Of a stretch of DNA of 64,000 nt, positions 57,901 to 64,000 are shown piece after piece; positions within the stretch are counted from its first letter, which is position 1; every line of letters starts with the position of its first letter. The notes below the pieces were generated by a model, which saw only the letters and a program-made list of their open reading frames with translations, was not told the origin of the DNA and made no database searches. The translations under genes and the position numbers were made by a program. The stretch is taken from the NCBI GenBank assembly GCA_035772405.1, contig JAYKKM010000224.1:2521001-2585000 (forward strand), in the 5' to 3' direction. Origin of the DNA: Chrysogorgia sp. JL179-B06. Its lineage: Eukaryota > Cnidaria > Anthozoa > Scleralcyonacea > Chrysogorgiidae.

Positions 57901-60900
57901 GATGTACATATTTTTGTTCTTTTTAGTTTGATTATCTATTTACAACTATAATACAATTACTATAATACAGAGAAGCTACATATTGGAGCTATATATGGTT
58001 GTTGTCAATGCAGAAATCATGTCTTCTAATTTTCTGCTTAAATTTTGAGAAAGTCTTCTCGTTTTTGAGAGAAGTTGGCAATGAGTTCCAGAGCATGGAT
58101 CCGGAAACTGCAAAACTTCTTTTGTAACTTTCAGTTCTAACATTTGGTATCTGAACATTTCTGTCAGATGACCTTGTGTTGTAATTGATTGAGCTAAATT
58201 GTTTCTCAAACATTTCAGACATATATGATGGGGCACAATTGTTTACAATTTTGTGCATCATAATAGCTTTTTGATATTTCCTTTTTTGGATAAGAGATGA
58301 CCATTGCAGATCAGAAAAAACGTCACGCGTGTGGACAGTGGACGGTGCACCTGTAATGATACGAGCTGCACGATTTTGTAATTTTTGGAGTTGATCTGCC
58401 AACGTCTTGTCAATGCTATCCCACACAATACTGCAATAATTGAAGTGGGGAACTATTGAGTTATAAACATTAATTAGAAGCTGGCGATTAAGGAATGGTT
58501 TGGCTTTTTTCAAAGCCCTTAAATTTGTTGAAACTTTCTTTTTGATGCTTTCTACATGACCTTTCCAAGTTAGAGAATCATCAATCTTTAGGCCTAAGCT
58601 GGATGGATGGATGGATGGATGGATGAATGGATGGATATGGATGGATTGATGGATGGATGAATGGATGGATATGGATAGATAGATAGATAGATAAAATTTA
58701 TTTAAACACGGTAGTTCTATCAGAAATAAAAATTACAACAATTCCTAGTTCTGGTCTACCTAGAAGCCGTGTTATTGATAACTATATATATATTTACAAG
58801 ATTATTTTTTTAGGATTTTTGTTTTTAAAGATAAAGATATTTACAATATGTACAAAGGATATAACTAGATATTAATGTTGTCAATGCAAAAGTTATGGTT
58901 CCGAATTTCTTTCTTAAATTTTGAAAGACTTTTTTCATTTTTCAATGAGTCGGGTAATGAATTCCACATAATAGGTCCGGACACACCAAAGCTATCGTAA
59001 TAGCTTTTTGTTCTAACTTTTGATATTTGGATATTGTTTGATGTTCTGAGGTCATAAACAGTTGAACCAATCTGTTTTTCAGATATTTCATTTAAATAGG
59101 ATGGAGCTTGGTCATTAATAATTTTATGCATCATTATAGATTTCTGACATTTTCTTTTATGGTCTAGAGTTGACCATTTTAAGTCAGAAAACATATCATA
59201 AGTGTGCACTGAATATGGAGCACTTGTGATGATACGGGCTGCTCGGTTTTGTAGCTTCTGAAGCTTGTCTGCAAGCGTTTTATCAATACTATCCCACACA
59301 ACAATAAGTAAAGTGGGGTTCAATAATTGAATAGTAAATACTTTTCAGAAGCTGCTGGTTAAGGAATGGCTTTGCTTTCCTCATAATACTTAAATTGCTT
59401 TTAACTTTCTTTATGATATTTTCAATGTGATTTTTGTAAGTCAAATTATCATCGATTGTAAGTCCTAAACATTTTAAAGCATGAGTCTGTTTTAAGGCTA
59501 TGCCATTAATAGAAAGACTTAGACTGTCAGTTAGACTGGATATCCTTTGCCAAGAGCCAATCAACATGTATTCAGTTTTAATAACATTCAATGTGAGTTT
59601 ATTAGCACAAAGCCATTCCGTCAAACATTCAATATCCTTGTCTAACATAGTTTTAATTTCAGAGATACTAGAACCGGATGCAGTTAAGTTTGTGTCATCT
59701 GCAAACATTCTAGTCGAACTATGTTTAACACAATTTGGCAAATCGTTGATATAAATTAGAAACAGGAGGGGCCCCAGAACAGTTCCTTGTGGTACTCCAC
59801 AGCAGAGTTGCTCTGGGTCTGATAGTATTCCATTAACCGTGCACATTTGTACTCGTTTACTGAGATAGGATTTAAACCACTCAACTGCAGACTGATTTAA
59901 GCCGAGATATTGCAATTTCTTTATAAGGATTGTGTGATCCACTGTATCAAAGGCCTTTTTAAGGTCTAAGAATAGGACCCCATTTAAGAGTTTTCTATCA
60001 ATGTTGAAACACCATTCGTTGGTTAAATCTAGCATAGCTGTTGTGGTGGAAAACAAAGATCGAAAACCAGATTGCCTGGGATTAATGAAATTATTGTTGG
60101 TAACATAGTTCTCTAATTGTTCATACACAAGCTTTTCAAAAATGCGAGCGACCGCTGAGATAACTGAAATTCGTCTATAATTGTTTCTATCGCAGCGATC
60201 ACCCACTTTGAAAATTAGAGTTACCTTGGCAATTTTCCAGTCACTTGGAACAATATTAGTTTCAAGTGACAAATTGAATATGGCACTCAATGATTCATAA
60301 ATATATGGTGCACATATTTTTAAAATTTTGTTGGAAAATTTATCAATACCTACAGCTTTTGCAACATCACTGGTTTGCAGAAGCTTCAGTACACGAGAAG
60401 GTAGGATTTTTGTAAAGCAAAATGTAGAATCAACTTTTTTTAGATATTTTTCAAATGTTTTACCTTGGACTGGCGGTGGAATTTGTGATGCCAGTTTTGG
60501 CCCAATCTCTGTAAAATGGGTATTAAAAGAATTTGCAATGCCTTTGGCATCAGTAATAGATTTAGATGAGTTCAGGTTTATCTTAGGTATTTCTGAACTT
60601 TTTGTCTTTTTGCCCATCAAACTATTTAAAGCCTTCCATGTACCCTTAGGATTTCCTGAATTATTTTTAATTTCCTCTTGGTAGTAAGACTTTTTTGTCT
60701 TTTTCACCAACTGATTAACTGCATTTCTCTTTTCTTTAAAAAGCAGCCAATCAGCTGGTGAATTAGACTTAGTTGCTTTTTTCTTTAATATATCCCTGGC
60801 ATACATCTCTTTTTTGAGATCTTGGTTGATCCAGGGGGATGTTGCATTACGAACTCTTTTGACTCGACATGGTGCATGTCGATCCAAAACAGTCTGCAAT

Positions 60901-63900
60901 GTTGTTTTCCAGTCTTCCCATACATGGTTAATTTCATCAGAATCTTTTGGCATTGGCCAACTAGTGTTTTGAATATCTTGGATAAATTTTGCTTCATTGA
61001 AGTTTTTGAAGCTTCTAGTTTCAATGTATCTTGGAGGACCTCTATGATGATCAATTTTGCGAATAGCAAATACTAAATTATGATCACTTATTGAGGTAGT
61101 CAAGACTCCGTGGTGAGTTAAATATTCCTTATTGTTGGTGATTATATGGTCAATCAATGTTTTTGTGTGTTCAGTTACACGAGTTGGTTCACTTATTAAT
61201 TGAGAAAGTTGATAAATATCAAATAGATCAATTAATTTTGAAGTATGTGAATGAATGTTACATGCAATTAAATCGCAATTTAAATCACCAAGAATATAGA
61301 ATTCTTTATATCTAGAATCTACTTTCTTTAGAAAATATTCAAATTTGTCAAAGAGATCATCAGAACTCTTTGGTGGTCTGTACCATGTTGTAAAGAGAAA
61401 AGGGGTAGACTTTGGCTTTTTTATTTCAATTGAAATAATTTCTAAGTCTTTATCTTCAAAGGTCAATTTTCGTGTAAAATCAATGGTGTTTCGAATGTAA
61501 ATACAATGAAGGATGAATGGATGGATGGATGAATGGATGGATGGATGAATGGATGGATTTGGATGGATGAATGGATGGATGGATATGGATGGATGATGAT
61601 TGGATGGTCGGATGTACGGAAGATTTTATTTAGTTTTTAAAAGTTTAAAAAACATTTTTAAGAACCTAAAGCTCTGATTTTCTAAAATAGATATTTTCTA
61701 AAATAGATTAGAAACTACTTGGAAGTATCCAGGATCTATTCTTATTCTTACCAAGAAAATAAGTTGAAAAATATTAAATTGCGTGCCTCACCTTCTCCAC
61801 TACCAGATCCACTACCAGATTCATCACCAAATTCATCATCAACACTATACACGTGATATTGAGGTGGACTTTTCTTCACTGTCTTCGTCTTCCTTGCTTT
61901 ATCTGTAATAGAAAGGGGAAGAATTGAATTCGGGTATCAGTTTTAGTACATTTTATATTTTCTCATAGTCGTACGGCCCCAAAGTCTTGGTTTTCTCGAA
62001 TTGTAAGTCACTATTACAAGACTTTTATAATTATTTGTCTCATTTCCCCCTAAGCAAGGGCTTTAATAATAATAATATATATTCAGGATACCCACGTCAC
62101 CGAAGTGTTTTTCAGTGTGGTCCTGTAATACTTCACAAGATTACATTACATGACACGACATTACATTACATTACATTACATTACTATTATACATTACATT
62201 ACATTGGAAAATAATTAAATTGGTGTTTTTCAGTTCATTTTTAAATATTGTTAGCGAGTTAGTGCTTCTTGTTCTTTGTCCAAGTTATTAAAATCCATTA
62301 TTGAATATTGATGCGTTATAAATCAGTTTTTGTTTTCCCCAGTTTGTGTTGATAGATGTAGGTAGATGTAGGTCGTTGGTCCTTGTAAAATATTTATGAA
62401 TGTTATTATTTCTAATTAGTTCAAAGTCAAAATCTATTAAACCGTTAATACACTTAAAAATACAAATATAAAAATACATCGATGTTTCTGTCATCTGATT
62501 CTGAGAGGTGACCTGCAGTTAATTGTTTTTATAAGGCTTCAGTTGAGAAGGAAAGTGGTGGAGTATCAAGTACGAGTTTAGCAGCTTTATTTTCTAGAAT
62601 TTGTAGAGAGTTCATTAATGTTCGAGTTGTTCTTGTTGCCCCAAATAATGTCGGCATAATCGAAAAGTGGTAATGCTGTACAAAGAGTGCTTCGAGCGAG
62701 TGGTGGTAGATAAGACTTCACTGCACGTCGTATGGCTCCAAGTGTTTGGTTTATGCTATTGGCTATGTTTCCGATATGATCATGCCATATGAGAGATCCT
62801 GACTGAGGGTGACACCACGATACTTAAATGTTTGTCCTTGTTCTATTTTCTGGTTATTTATAGTGATGGTTAGATTAGAGCATGACTTTAGCTGTTTTTT
62901 GTTTGCAAATATGAGGAATTTCGTTTTTTCATAGTTGGGGGTTAAGCAGGTTTTCGTATAGCCACTTGGATAGAGATTGTAAATCAGCGTTTATGTTAGC
63001 TTGAAGGGTTGTTGCAGATTTGGCAGAATAATACAAAAGTCATGTGTCATCGGCGTATAGAACTGATTTGCTATAATTATAAGGCATTTAAGTAGTTCGT
63101 TAATATATACCAAGAAGAGCAAAGGGCCAAGTATACTTCCTTGTGGAACTGGCCAACAGTGACTGATCTTGAGGTAGATGTGCAGTTGTTGATAGTTGTT
63201 ACTTGAGTACTGACGAGATGAAAGATCAATTTTGAAATTAGTAAATCTCTCCTCCTCGGGCTTTCTCTAAGACCCGGATCCTGCCGGAGCTCCGGCGGGT
63301 ACTGTGTAGAAAATGGATTTTTCCGATGTCCAAGCAAGATCGTCTATGCGGGTTTGTTTTTATGAAAAGCTAGTGAATGCCAGGGGACAGGTTGTTGATA
63401 TTAAATTTTCAATATTCACATTTGGCAATAGTAGTATAGAACGCACCCGCTGGCCCTCCATGAGTCAGAATGTCTTTTCGTCACCCATGTCTGACATTGA
63501 CAGGTATTTCATTAGGTTGGCCACCTACTTCAGAACTAAGCAAAAGCCCTGATAAGATTTCCCCGAATTCACAACTTGCCCGTAAATTGGTTAATTTTAA
63601 TGCGGTTGCATTTCTCAAGTAACCCCCCTTCGTACGCCTATTTGTTTTCTTTTCGCGAAAGGAACGTGTAAATGTGTCACACGAATATCTTTGATGATTG
63701 GCTATCGCTTGATTTGTAAATAACTCAAGACGTATAGATCGTTTTCAATATGACGTCAGTACATCCAGATCGAATTCCAAAGCTCCGACGTTCATCACAT
63801 CGAATAATTAATGTAAAAACTTTATTAATTAAAATTTAAATTAAAAGGTTCCAAAATGAGATTTACCTTTGTTCAACCGTGCATTCTTAATTGTTTTCTT

Positions 63901-63947
63901 TGGCGTTTTATGAGTGTGTTTTGGTGTTTGTTTGACCAAAGGTTTGG
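39745..63947 (-). CDS. Coadhesin-like matrix protein (VWA-TSP1-F5/8C), partial gene
   Basis: Nine exons, minus strand: 63947-63867, 61902-61792, 55200-55018, 54079-53651, 52886-52704, 49608-49537, 46378-46235, 43999-43806, 39904-39745. All have AG/GT borders and consistent phases (1 everywhere except phase 0 inside F5/8C). The visible product is about 485 residues: a Lys/Thr/Pro-rich linker, an acidic linker with [11 protein letters not shown], a VWA domain with full MIDAS, one TSP1 repeat, a linker, and one F5/8C domain. Such proteins are secreted and adhesive; coadhesin is a component of coral skeletal matrix. The 5' end with any signal peptide lies beyond 64000. The 3' end may be at 39745 or further down. 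Orthology to coadhesin is inferred from domain combination only. Confidence 0.85.
40015..41100. mobile_element. 'gtgagcggtctta' family element split by a TTAA-type MITE
   Basis: The left end 'ttgtgagcggttttcaacgc' and the right part near 40985-41080 match 13950-14290. Between them are further inverted segments ('ggtaaagaact', 'agttctttacc') and the element 40170-40754. Three layers of nesting are visible. Confidence 0.55.
40170..40754. mobile_element. TTAA-flanked MITE with AGTGGCACTACGAT termini
   Basis: TTAA at 40170-40173 and 40751-40754, termini AGTGGCACTACGAT and complement. The interior has a tandem 'aataatacttgc...tctaatcgcaaaac' duplication at 40610-40685. A 68-codon frame inside is not recognised and is probably incidental. 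Confidence 0.75.
41101..42240. other. Intron interval without recognisable genes
   Basis: A/T-rich. It contains 'cctgtgacagggacagtccc' near 41420 and unremarkable sequence after it. No domain-bearing frame. Confidence 0.4.
42245..42490 (-). pseudogene. Possible integrase C-terminal (SH3-like) remnant
   Basis: The minus strand reads [16 protein letters not shown] then [14 protein letters not shown] before stops, resembling the C-terminal beta-barrel of F54H12.3-like integrases associated with Polintons. No catalytic core is seen immediately upstream; the adjoining open frame 42505-42771 is unrecognised. A second Polinton-related relic is plausible. Confidence 0.45.
43357..43560 (-). pseudogene. 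Cys-rich fragment of unknown transposon protein
   Basis: The frame contains [20 protein letters not shown], then [11 protein letters not shown], a short Cys-rich motif that could bind zinc. I cannot name the family. It lies about 0.6 kb from the frame at 42505-42771, on the same strand, so the two may belong to one decayed element. Confidence 0.25.
43737..43790 (+). ncRNA. Degenerate hammerhead-like motif copy
   Basis: 'atgatgaacggttccgcttc' followed by 'aaacgtcagtatttcgttgc' and 'taaaaatctcagcagttcac' parallels 50137-50215. The GAAAC core is mutated (TCAAAC). It overlaps the 3' edge of the intron next to an F5/8C exon. Confidence 0.3.
43806..43999 (-). CDS. Coadhesin-like exon: F5/8C domain, core
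   Basis: 194 nt, phase 1 in and 0 out. [20 protein letters not shown] then KIAKLGTQG and [20 protein letters not shown] match the discoidin core (WxxxxxDxxQxDL, TQG, YxxxYSxDGxxW). Acceptor TTTCTTTAG, donor GTAAGT. Confidence 0.93.
44235..44487 (+). mobile_element. tRNA-derived SINE, copy 2
   Basis: The same head ('gttgtggtctgtggttacca', one base shorter in the A box), B-box-like GGTTCAAACTC and body as 35143-35440, with small deletions, and a short AACTAA tail. The A-box deletion probably weakens pol III transcription. Confidence 0.8.
44565..44947. mobile_element. MITE with CTCTTTCCTGTCCGGC termini
   Basis: The terminal inverted repeats 'ctctttcctgtccggc' / 'gccggacaggaaagag' enclose 380 bp. 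A related end and interior occur around 1728-2050 ('tttcctgtctggcccagtca', 'tttcgcaacagttatgg'). Confidence 0.7.
45380..45860 (+). mobile_element. LINE 3' fragment (CR1-like) with AT-rich UTR
   Basis: The open frame 45399-45614 reads [20 protein letters not shown], then [14 protein letters not shown] and [10 protein letters not shown], typical of the C-terminus of CR1-type LINE proteins. An A/T-rich stretch and 'gcctataatgcagatgtaga' follow as the 3' UTR. The 5' part is missing. Confidence 0.7.
46235..46378 (-). CDS. Coadhesin-like exon: F5/8C domain, first part
   Basis: A 144-nt phase 1-1 exon beginning [20 protein letters not shown], the opening of a discoidin domain (Cys, then NxQMSASSxY). 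It ends NVMNAG and joins to SWCAEH of the next exon. The first Cys pairs with the last Cys of the domain in this family. Confidence 0.88.
46379..47025. other. Intron interval without recognisable genes
   Basis: A/T-rich sequence with 'tatttatttatttg' runs. No repeat family recognised and no coding frame. Confidence 0.4.
47156..47199. repeat. 44-bp perfect palindrome
   Basis: Two perfect 22-base arms with no spacer, centred between 47177 and 47178 (GTTCCCC/GGGGAAC). Zero-spacer palindromes of this length are normally unstable, so it is probably recent or maintained within the mobile element. Confidence 0.9.
47272..47490 (+). pseudogene. Crypton-type (DUF3504-like) recombinase N-terminal fragment
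   Basis: ATG at 47272: [20 protein letters not shown], then [18 protein letters not shown] and [15 protein letters not shown]. The helix pattern with LxxFFxxxxKKDGxxY is the N-terminal part of the Crypton/DUF3504 tyrosine-recombinase-like family (as in ZMYM and QRICH1 relatives). The catalytic R..HxxR..Y region is absent; the frame runs into the element's hairpin end. Confidence 0.55.
47720..48270 (+). pseudogene. LINE C-terminal fragment, split by another LINE insert
   Basis: The left piece reads [13 protein letters not shown]. The right piece reads [20 protein letters not shown] then [13 protein letters not shown]. LRWFGHVxRxDDDDWV is a hallmark of one group of animal LINE proteins. The two pieces are separated by the insert 47807-48067. 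Confidence 0.7.
47807..48067 (-). mobile_element. 5'-truncated LINE insert with 8-bp TSD ATAATATT
   Basis: Minus strand: [24 protein letters not shown] and a stop, then a 3' UTR ('gccatcctgaataaagatc') ending in an ATT-rich tail. ATAATATT occurs on both sides (47799-47806 and 48068-48075). The 3' UTR resembles that of the LINE at 62063-63260, so they are one family. Confidence 0.75.
48450..48596. repeat. Foldback with a nested hairpin
   Basis: The outer arms 'gtctctataatgttatcga' / 'gataacgttatagagat' enclose an inner hairpin 48476-48561 ('taataaaaacac', 'gtgtttttatta'). Related to 10113-10199. Confidence 0.6.
48614..48956. mobile_element. hAT-like element, TSD CTTATACG, CATAGGCGTACC termini
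   Basis: Termini CATAGGCGTACC / GGCACGCCTATG, flanked by CTTATACG (48606-48613 and 48957-48964). The interior matches 19920-20665 ('taacataatatattagagtt'). A poly-C run and 'atttcgggcac' repeats recall the 13161-13654 element. Confidence 0.85.
49151..49398. mobile_element. TTAA-flanked MITE, AGCGACACTCCACC termini
   Basis: TTAA at 49151-49154 and 49395-49398. The ends 'gcgacactccacc' / 'ggtggagtgtccc' and inner 'aacaagtgttg' / 'caacacttgtt' are inverted. It lies within the intron just below the linker exon 49537-49608. Confidence 0.75.
49537..49608 (-). CDS. Coadhesin-like exon: 24-residue linker
   Basis: A 72-nt phase 1-1 exon between TSP1 and F5/8C, encoding [20 protein letters not shown] and a few more. 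Ser/Thr/Pro content suggests an O-glycosylated spacer. Acceptor TTTATCCAG, donor GTTTGT. Support comes from splice sites, phase and position only. Confidence 0.6.
49674..49825. mobile_element. TTAA-flanked MITE, CTAGTTTCCACTCAGGA termini
   Basis: TTAA at 49674-49677 and 49822-49825. The inverted ends 'ctagtttccactcagga' and complement, plus inner 'ggaccggaacggacagg' and complement, make a 150-bp hairpin. It lies 66 bp upstream of the linker exon. Confidence 0.8.
50065..50215. ncRNA. Palindrome with a candidate hammerhead ribozyme core
   Basis: Two ~70-base inverted arms. On the plus strand CTGACGA (50137-50143) is followed by a 4-bp stem (GGGC/GCTC, loop TCC), GAAAC (50156-50160) and GTC (50161-50163). 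These are the conserved single-strand cores and cleavage triplet of hammerhead ribozymes, which are known in Penelope-like elements. The inverted arm gives the same motif on the other strand. Stem III would be very short, so self-cleavage is uncertain. Confidence 0.5.
50465..50735 (+). repeat. Two copies of the 'gagtctaaatacataaca' repeat
   Basis: Landmarks 'gcggccgcttcgtcgt', 'aaaacagatttggaatt' and 'aaaacctgcttatgtactta' match 17275-17400. The copies are adjacent and diverged. Confidence 0.55.
51400..51775 (+). repeat. Dispersed repeat (inverted copy of 3352-3773), empty hAT site
   Basis: Shares the landmarks listed for 3352-3773 but lacks the 165-bp hAT-like MITE. The equivalent position, near 51735-51755, has a single GAAATGTG-type site (read as 'cacatttc'). 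This is direct evidence of the pre-insertion sequence. Confidence 0.7.
51840..51897. repeat. Ends-only derivative of the 'aacctcgt...' MITE
   Basis: 'aacctcgtacacagggt' and complement 'accctgggtacgaggtt' flank about 20 bases. Same termini family as 8308-8698. Confidence 0.7.
52103..52266. mobile_element. Hairpin MITE with AGATCTCTTTCATAATG ends
   Basis: The ends 'agatctctttcataatg' and complement are perfect inverted repeats, with inner inverted segments 'ctggcctcgtt' / 'aacgaggtcag'. A relative lies at 35683-35935. Confidence 0.75.
52704..52886 (-). CDS. Coadhesin-like exon: thrombospondin type-1 repeat
   Basis: A 183-nt phase 1-1 exon encoding one whole [23 protein letters not shown], then RLRSC, NC, KTC and YPC, six Cys in all. 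The WxxWxxW tryptophans allow C-mannosylation and the following Ser/Thr-Cys allows O-fucosylation in this family. One whole domain per symmetric exon is the usual TSR arrangement. Confidence 0.94.
53119..53190 (+). tRNA. tRNA-Ala(AGC)-like sequence, probably pseudogene or SINE head
   Basis: GCCTCCA acceptor, D-arm GCTCAGTGGTCAGAGC, anticodon stem CTGTA/TACAG with loop CTAGCAT (anticodon AGC), B-box GGTTTCAATTCC, and a 3' acceptor with one bulged base. The bulge and the mismatched T-stem argue against a working tRNA. It lies in a coadhesin-like intron. Confidence 0.45.
53362..53483. mobile_element. 122-bp hairpin MITE
   Basis: The inverted ends 'aggcccaggtcaaacgtcga' and complement (with minor changes), inner 'catgagtcgaactcaat' and complement. 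No coding content. Confidence 0.7.
53490..53572 (+). repeat. Second tRNA-like segment (weak)
   Basis: 'gagtccgtgtggctcaatgg' gives an A-box-like TGGCTCAATGG, and GGGTCCAATTTCC a B-box-like match; GAGTC/GACTC could close an acceptor. Possibly a SINE or tRNA relic. Confidence 0.3.
53651..54079 (-). CDS. Coadhesin-like exon: VWA domain, second part
   Basis: A 429-nt phase 1-1 exon. [12 protein letters not shown] supplies the MIDAS Thr and [12 protein letters not shown] the MIDAS Asp; [10 protein letters not shown] is the next core strand. It ends VAGKICL, where the Cys may pair with the one before CSKPLDL, as in other extracellular VWA modules. Confidence 0.93.
54122..54431. mobile_element. Mariner-type MITE, TA target, CAGGGTGTATA termini
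   Basis: 310 bp flanked by TA (54120-54121 and 54432-54433). The arms of about 50 bases begin CAGGGTGTATAAAAAAAGCG; the next 'ggaatttcccaagaaatcca' is also inverted. TA plus CAGGGTG ends fit Tc1/mariner. It lies in the intron that splits the VWA domain. Confidence 0.85.
55018..55200 (-). CDS. Coadhesin-like exon: VWA domain, first part
   Basis: A 183-nt phase 1-1 exon with [22 protein letters not shown] fits the MIDAS DxSxS metal-binding motif. The acceptor is TTTACTGTTTCAG, the donor GTAAGA. It continues through an amphipathic helix ([15 protein letters not shown]) and a strand (RIAIIRYN) typical of VWA. Confidence 0.93.
55201..55930. other. Intron interval without recognisable genes
   Basis: Begins with the acceptor of the VWA exon and a short GGAC/GGAT-rich stretch (55238-55290), possibly a decayed start of the GGAT arrays. 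The rest is A/T-rich without features. Confidence 0.4.
55935..56175 (+). repeat. GGAT minisatellite array 1
   Basis: Repeats of 'ggatggatatggatggatgg' with interspersed 'ggccatggatgaatgg' units forming a higher-order pattern. Long open frames on both strands (Met-Asp-Gly-Trp or Ile-His-Pro-Ser repeats) are products of the repeat and not genes. Confidence 0.9.
56249..56733. mobile_element. Intact TTAA-flanked MITE, AGTGCACCTGACATCAAAA termini
   Basis: 485 bp, TTAA at both ends, arms of about 190 bp nearly identical when inverted ('tgataaagtaactta', 'tttgcttgatatgcaaat'-like segments). It is the full-length reference for the interrupted copy at 4037-4905. Probably piggyBac-type by target. Confidence 0.8.
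56740..57400. other. Intron interval without recognisable genes
   Basis: Unremarkable sequence. Just before array 2 the phrase 'tcactgcacaaa' is repeated about four times (57310-57385). Confidence 0.4.
57403..57905 (+). repeat. GGAT minisatellite array 2
   Basis: About 500 bp with a higher-order unit of roughly 55-65 bp marked by 'ggatggccatggatgaatgg'. The last 150 bp is simpler 'ggatggatggatatggatgg'. It is interrupted by LINE sequence at 57906 and resumes at 58598. Confidence 0.92.
57906..58597 (-). mobile_element. 5'-truncated CR1/L2-like LINE copy in the GGAT array
   Basis: The minus-strand frame (58513-57989, open further upstream) reads [20 protein letters not shown], then [20 protein letters not shown] and [20 protein letters not shown]. 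It is the same family as 58675-61510 but diverged. Its 5' end joins GGAT repeats at 58598 and its 3' end joins GGAT repeats at 57905. Confidence 0.85.
58598..58674 (+). repeat. GGAT array remnant between two LINE copies
   Basis: 'ggatggatggatggatggat' with gaat variants, ending in GATA repeats that form the 3' tail of the next LINE copy (read on the minus strand as TATC repeats). Confidence 0.85.
58675..61510 (-). mobile_element. CR1/L2-like non-LTR retrotransposon, 5'-truncated
   Basis: 2.8 kb. The 5' end (61510) falls inside the apurinic endonuclease domain and abuts GGAT repeats; the 3' end carries a TATC-type simple-sequence tail. One frameshift near 59300 divides the coding region. The 3' UTR is about 190 bp. 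It lies in an intron of the coadhesin-like gene and in the same orientation. Confidence 0.9.
58865..61466 (-). pseudogene. LINE endonuclease-reverse transcriptase, truncated and frameshifted
   Basis: The main frame 61466-59289 has the endonuclease C-terminal half ([18 protein letters not shown]), then RT motifs [33 protein letters not shown] and the active site FADDTNL. The shifted frame 59323-58865 gives [20 protein letters not shown] and [13 protein letters not shown], the usual CR1/L2 C-terminus. The missing N-terminal endonuclease residues and the frameshift make it non-functional. Confidence 0.9.
61511..61612 (+). repeat. GGAT minisatellite array 3
   Basis: 'ggatgaatggatggatggat' repeats continuing on the far side of the LINE copy. 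With 57403-57905 and 58598-58674 this was probably one continuous array before the LINE insertions. Confidence 0.85.
61792..61902 (-). CDS. Coadhesin-like exon: acidic linker with Ser-Gly run
   Basis: A 111-nt phase 1-1 exon. It encodes [16 protein letters not shown] followed by [13 protein letters not shown]. Acidic residues beside repeated Ser-Gly are the classic context for glycosaminoglycan attachment, so the protein may be a proteoglycan (inference). Acceptor TATTACAG, donor GTGAGG. Confidence 0.7.
62063..63260 (-). mobile_element. Degenerate LINE copy (RT to 3' end) with an ATTAC expansion
   Basis: Minus strand: YADDT motif near 63050, [33 protein letters not shown] and [11 protein letters not shown] across several frames, then a 3' UTR. 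It contains an (ATTAC)n run at 62140-62205 and ends 'atcctgaatatatattatta'. Many stops. The 3' UTR resembles the insert at 47807-48067. Confidence 0.7.
63270..63866. other. Intron interval without recognisable genes
   Basis: Contains a short hairpin 'cctgccggagctccggcgg' near 63283. Two small frames (63077-63337 and 63313-63552) show no domain. Otherwise intron of the coadhesin-like gene. Confidence 0.4.
63867..63947 (-). CDS. Coadhesin-like exon: basic Lys/Thr/Pro linker
   Basis: An 81-nt phase 1-1 exon after a TTTTTTCCAG acceptor, ending at GTAAAT. It encodes [20 protein letters not shown] and a few more residues: low-complexity and basic, with no domain. Joining to the next exon gives an in-frame Asp codon. 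Confidence 0.6.
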
Positions 63948-64000
63948 CTGGAAAAAAGACCATGTTTACCAATCAGTACAATTAGTATAAATCTACTCCA

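Noticed and set aside
55875..57931. Long overlapping open frames on both strands (Met-Asp-Gly-Trp and Ile-His-Pro-Ser repeats)
   Set aside because: They are direct translations of the GGAT minisatellite; openness on several frames at once is a property of the repeat unit.

Overview
The window is eukaryotic, metazoan and most likely cnidarian. It is A/T-rich and holds few host genes with long introns, and most of its length is transposon-derived. One of the two host genes combines VWA, thrombospondin-1 and discoidin (F5/8C) domains like the coral skeletal-matrix protein coadhesin. The species cannot be named from the sequence.

Host genes: both lie on the minus strand. (1) A complete mannose-6-phosphate isomerase (MPI) gene runs from the ATG at 21303 to the TAG at 3099. 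Its eight exons splice in phase to 424 residues, and all four zinc ligands are present. (2) A coadhesin-like extracellular matrix gene has nine exons visible between 63947 and 39745. It enters from beyond the right edge: basic linker, acidic linker with a Ser-Gly run, VWA (two exons), TSP1 (one exon), short linker, F5/8C (three exons). All boundaries between domains are phase 1, the classic exon-shuffling phase. Its 3' end is uncertain.

Layout: 1-3.1 kb is repeat sequence downstream of MPI. 3.1-21.3 kb is MPI, whose introns carry piggyBac-like TTAA MITEs, hAT-like MITEs with 8-bp target duplications, a decayed Polinton/Maverick (10.3-13.1 kb) and a 20-bp minisatellite. 23.5-32.6 kb is a young BEL/Pao retrotransposon with identical-looking 234-bp LTRs and an open pol frame. 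Its gag is split by a 3.2-kb foldback-like DNA element whose arms are tandem arrays in opposite orientation and whose centre holds a Penelope-type GIY-YIG fragment. 32.6-39.7 kb is mixed repeats: SINE, LINE fragments, a hAT transposase tail and hairpin MITEs. 39.7-64 kb is the coadhesin-like gene, with introns holding a Crypton-like recombinase fragment inside a hairpin element, a LINE nested in a LINE, a candidate hammerhead-ribozyme palindrome, and GGAT arrays into which two CR1/L2-like LINE copies have inserted.

The two host genes have no evident functional link: one is cytosolic sugar-phosphate metabolism, the other encodes a secreted adhesive matrix protein. The main interest is the nested transposon record: several insertions can be dated relative to each other, and one is verified by an empty paralogous site inside the window.
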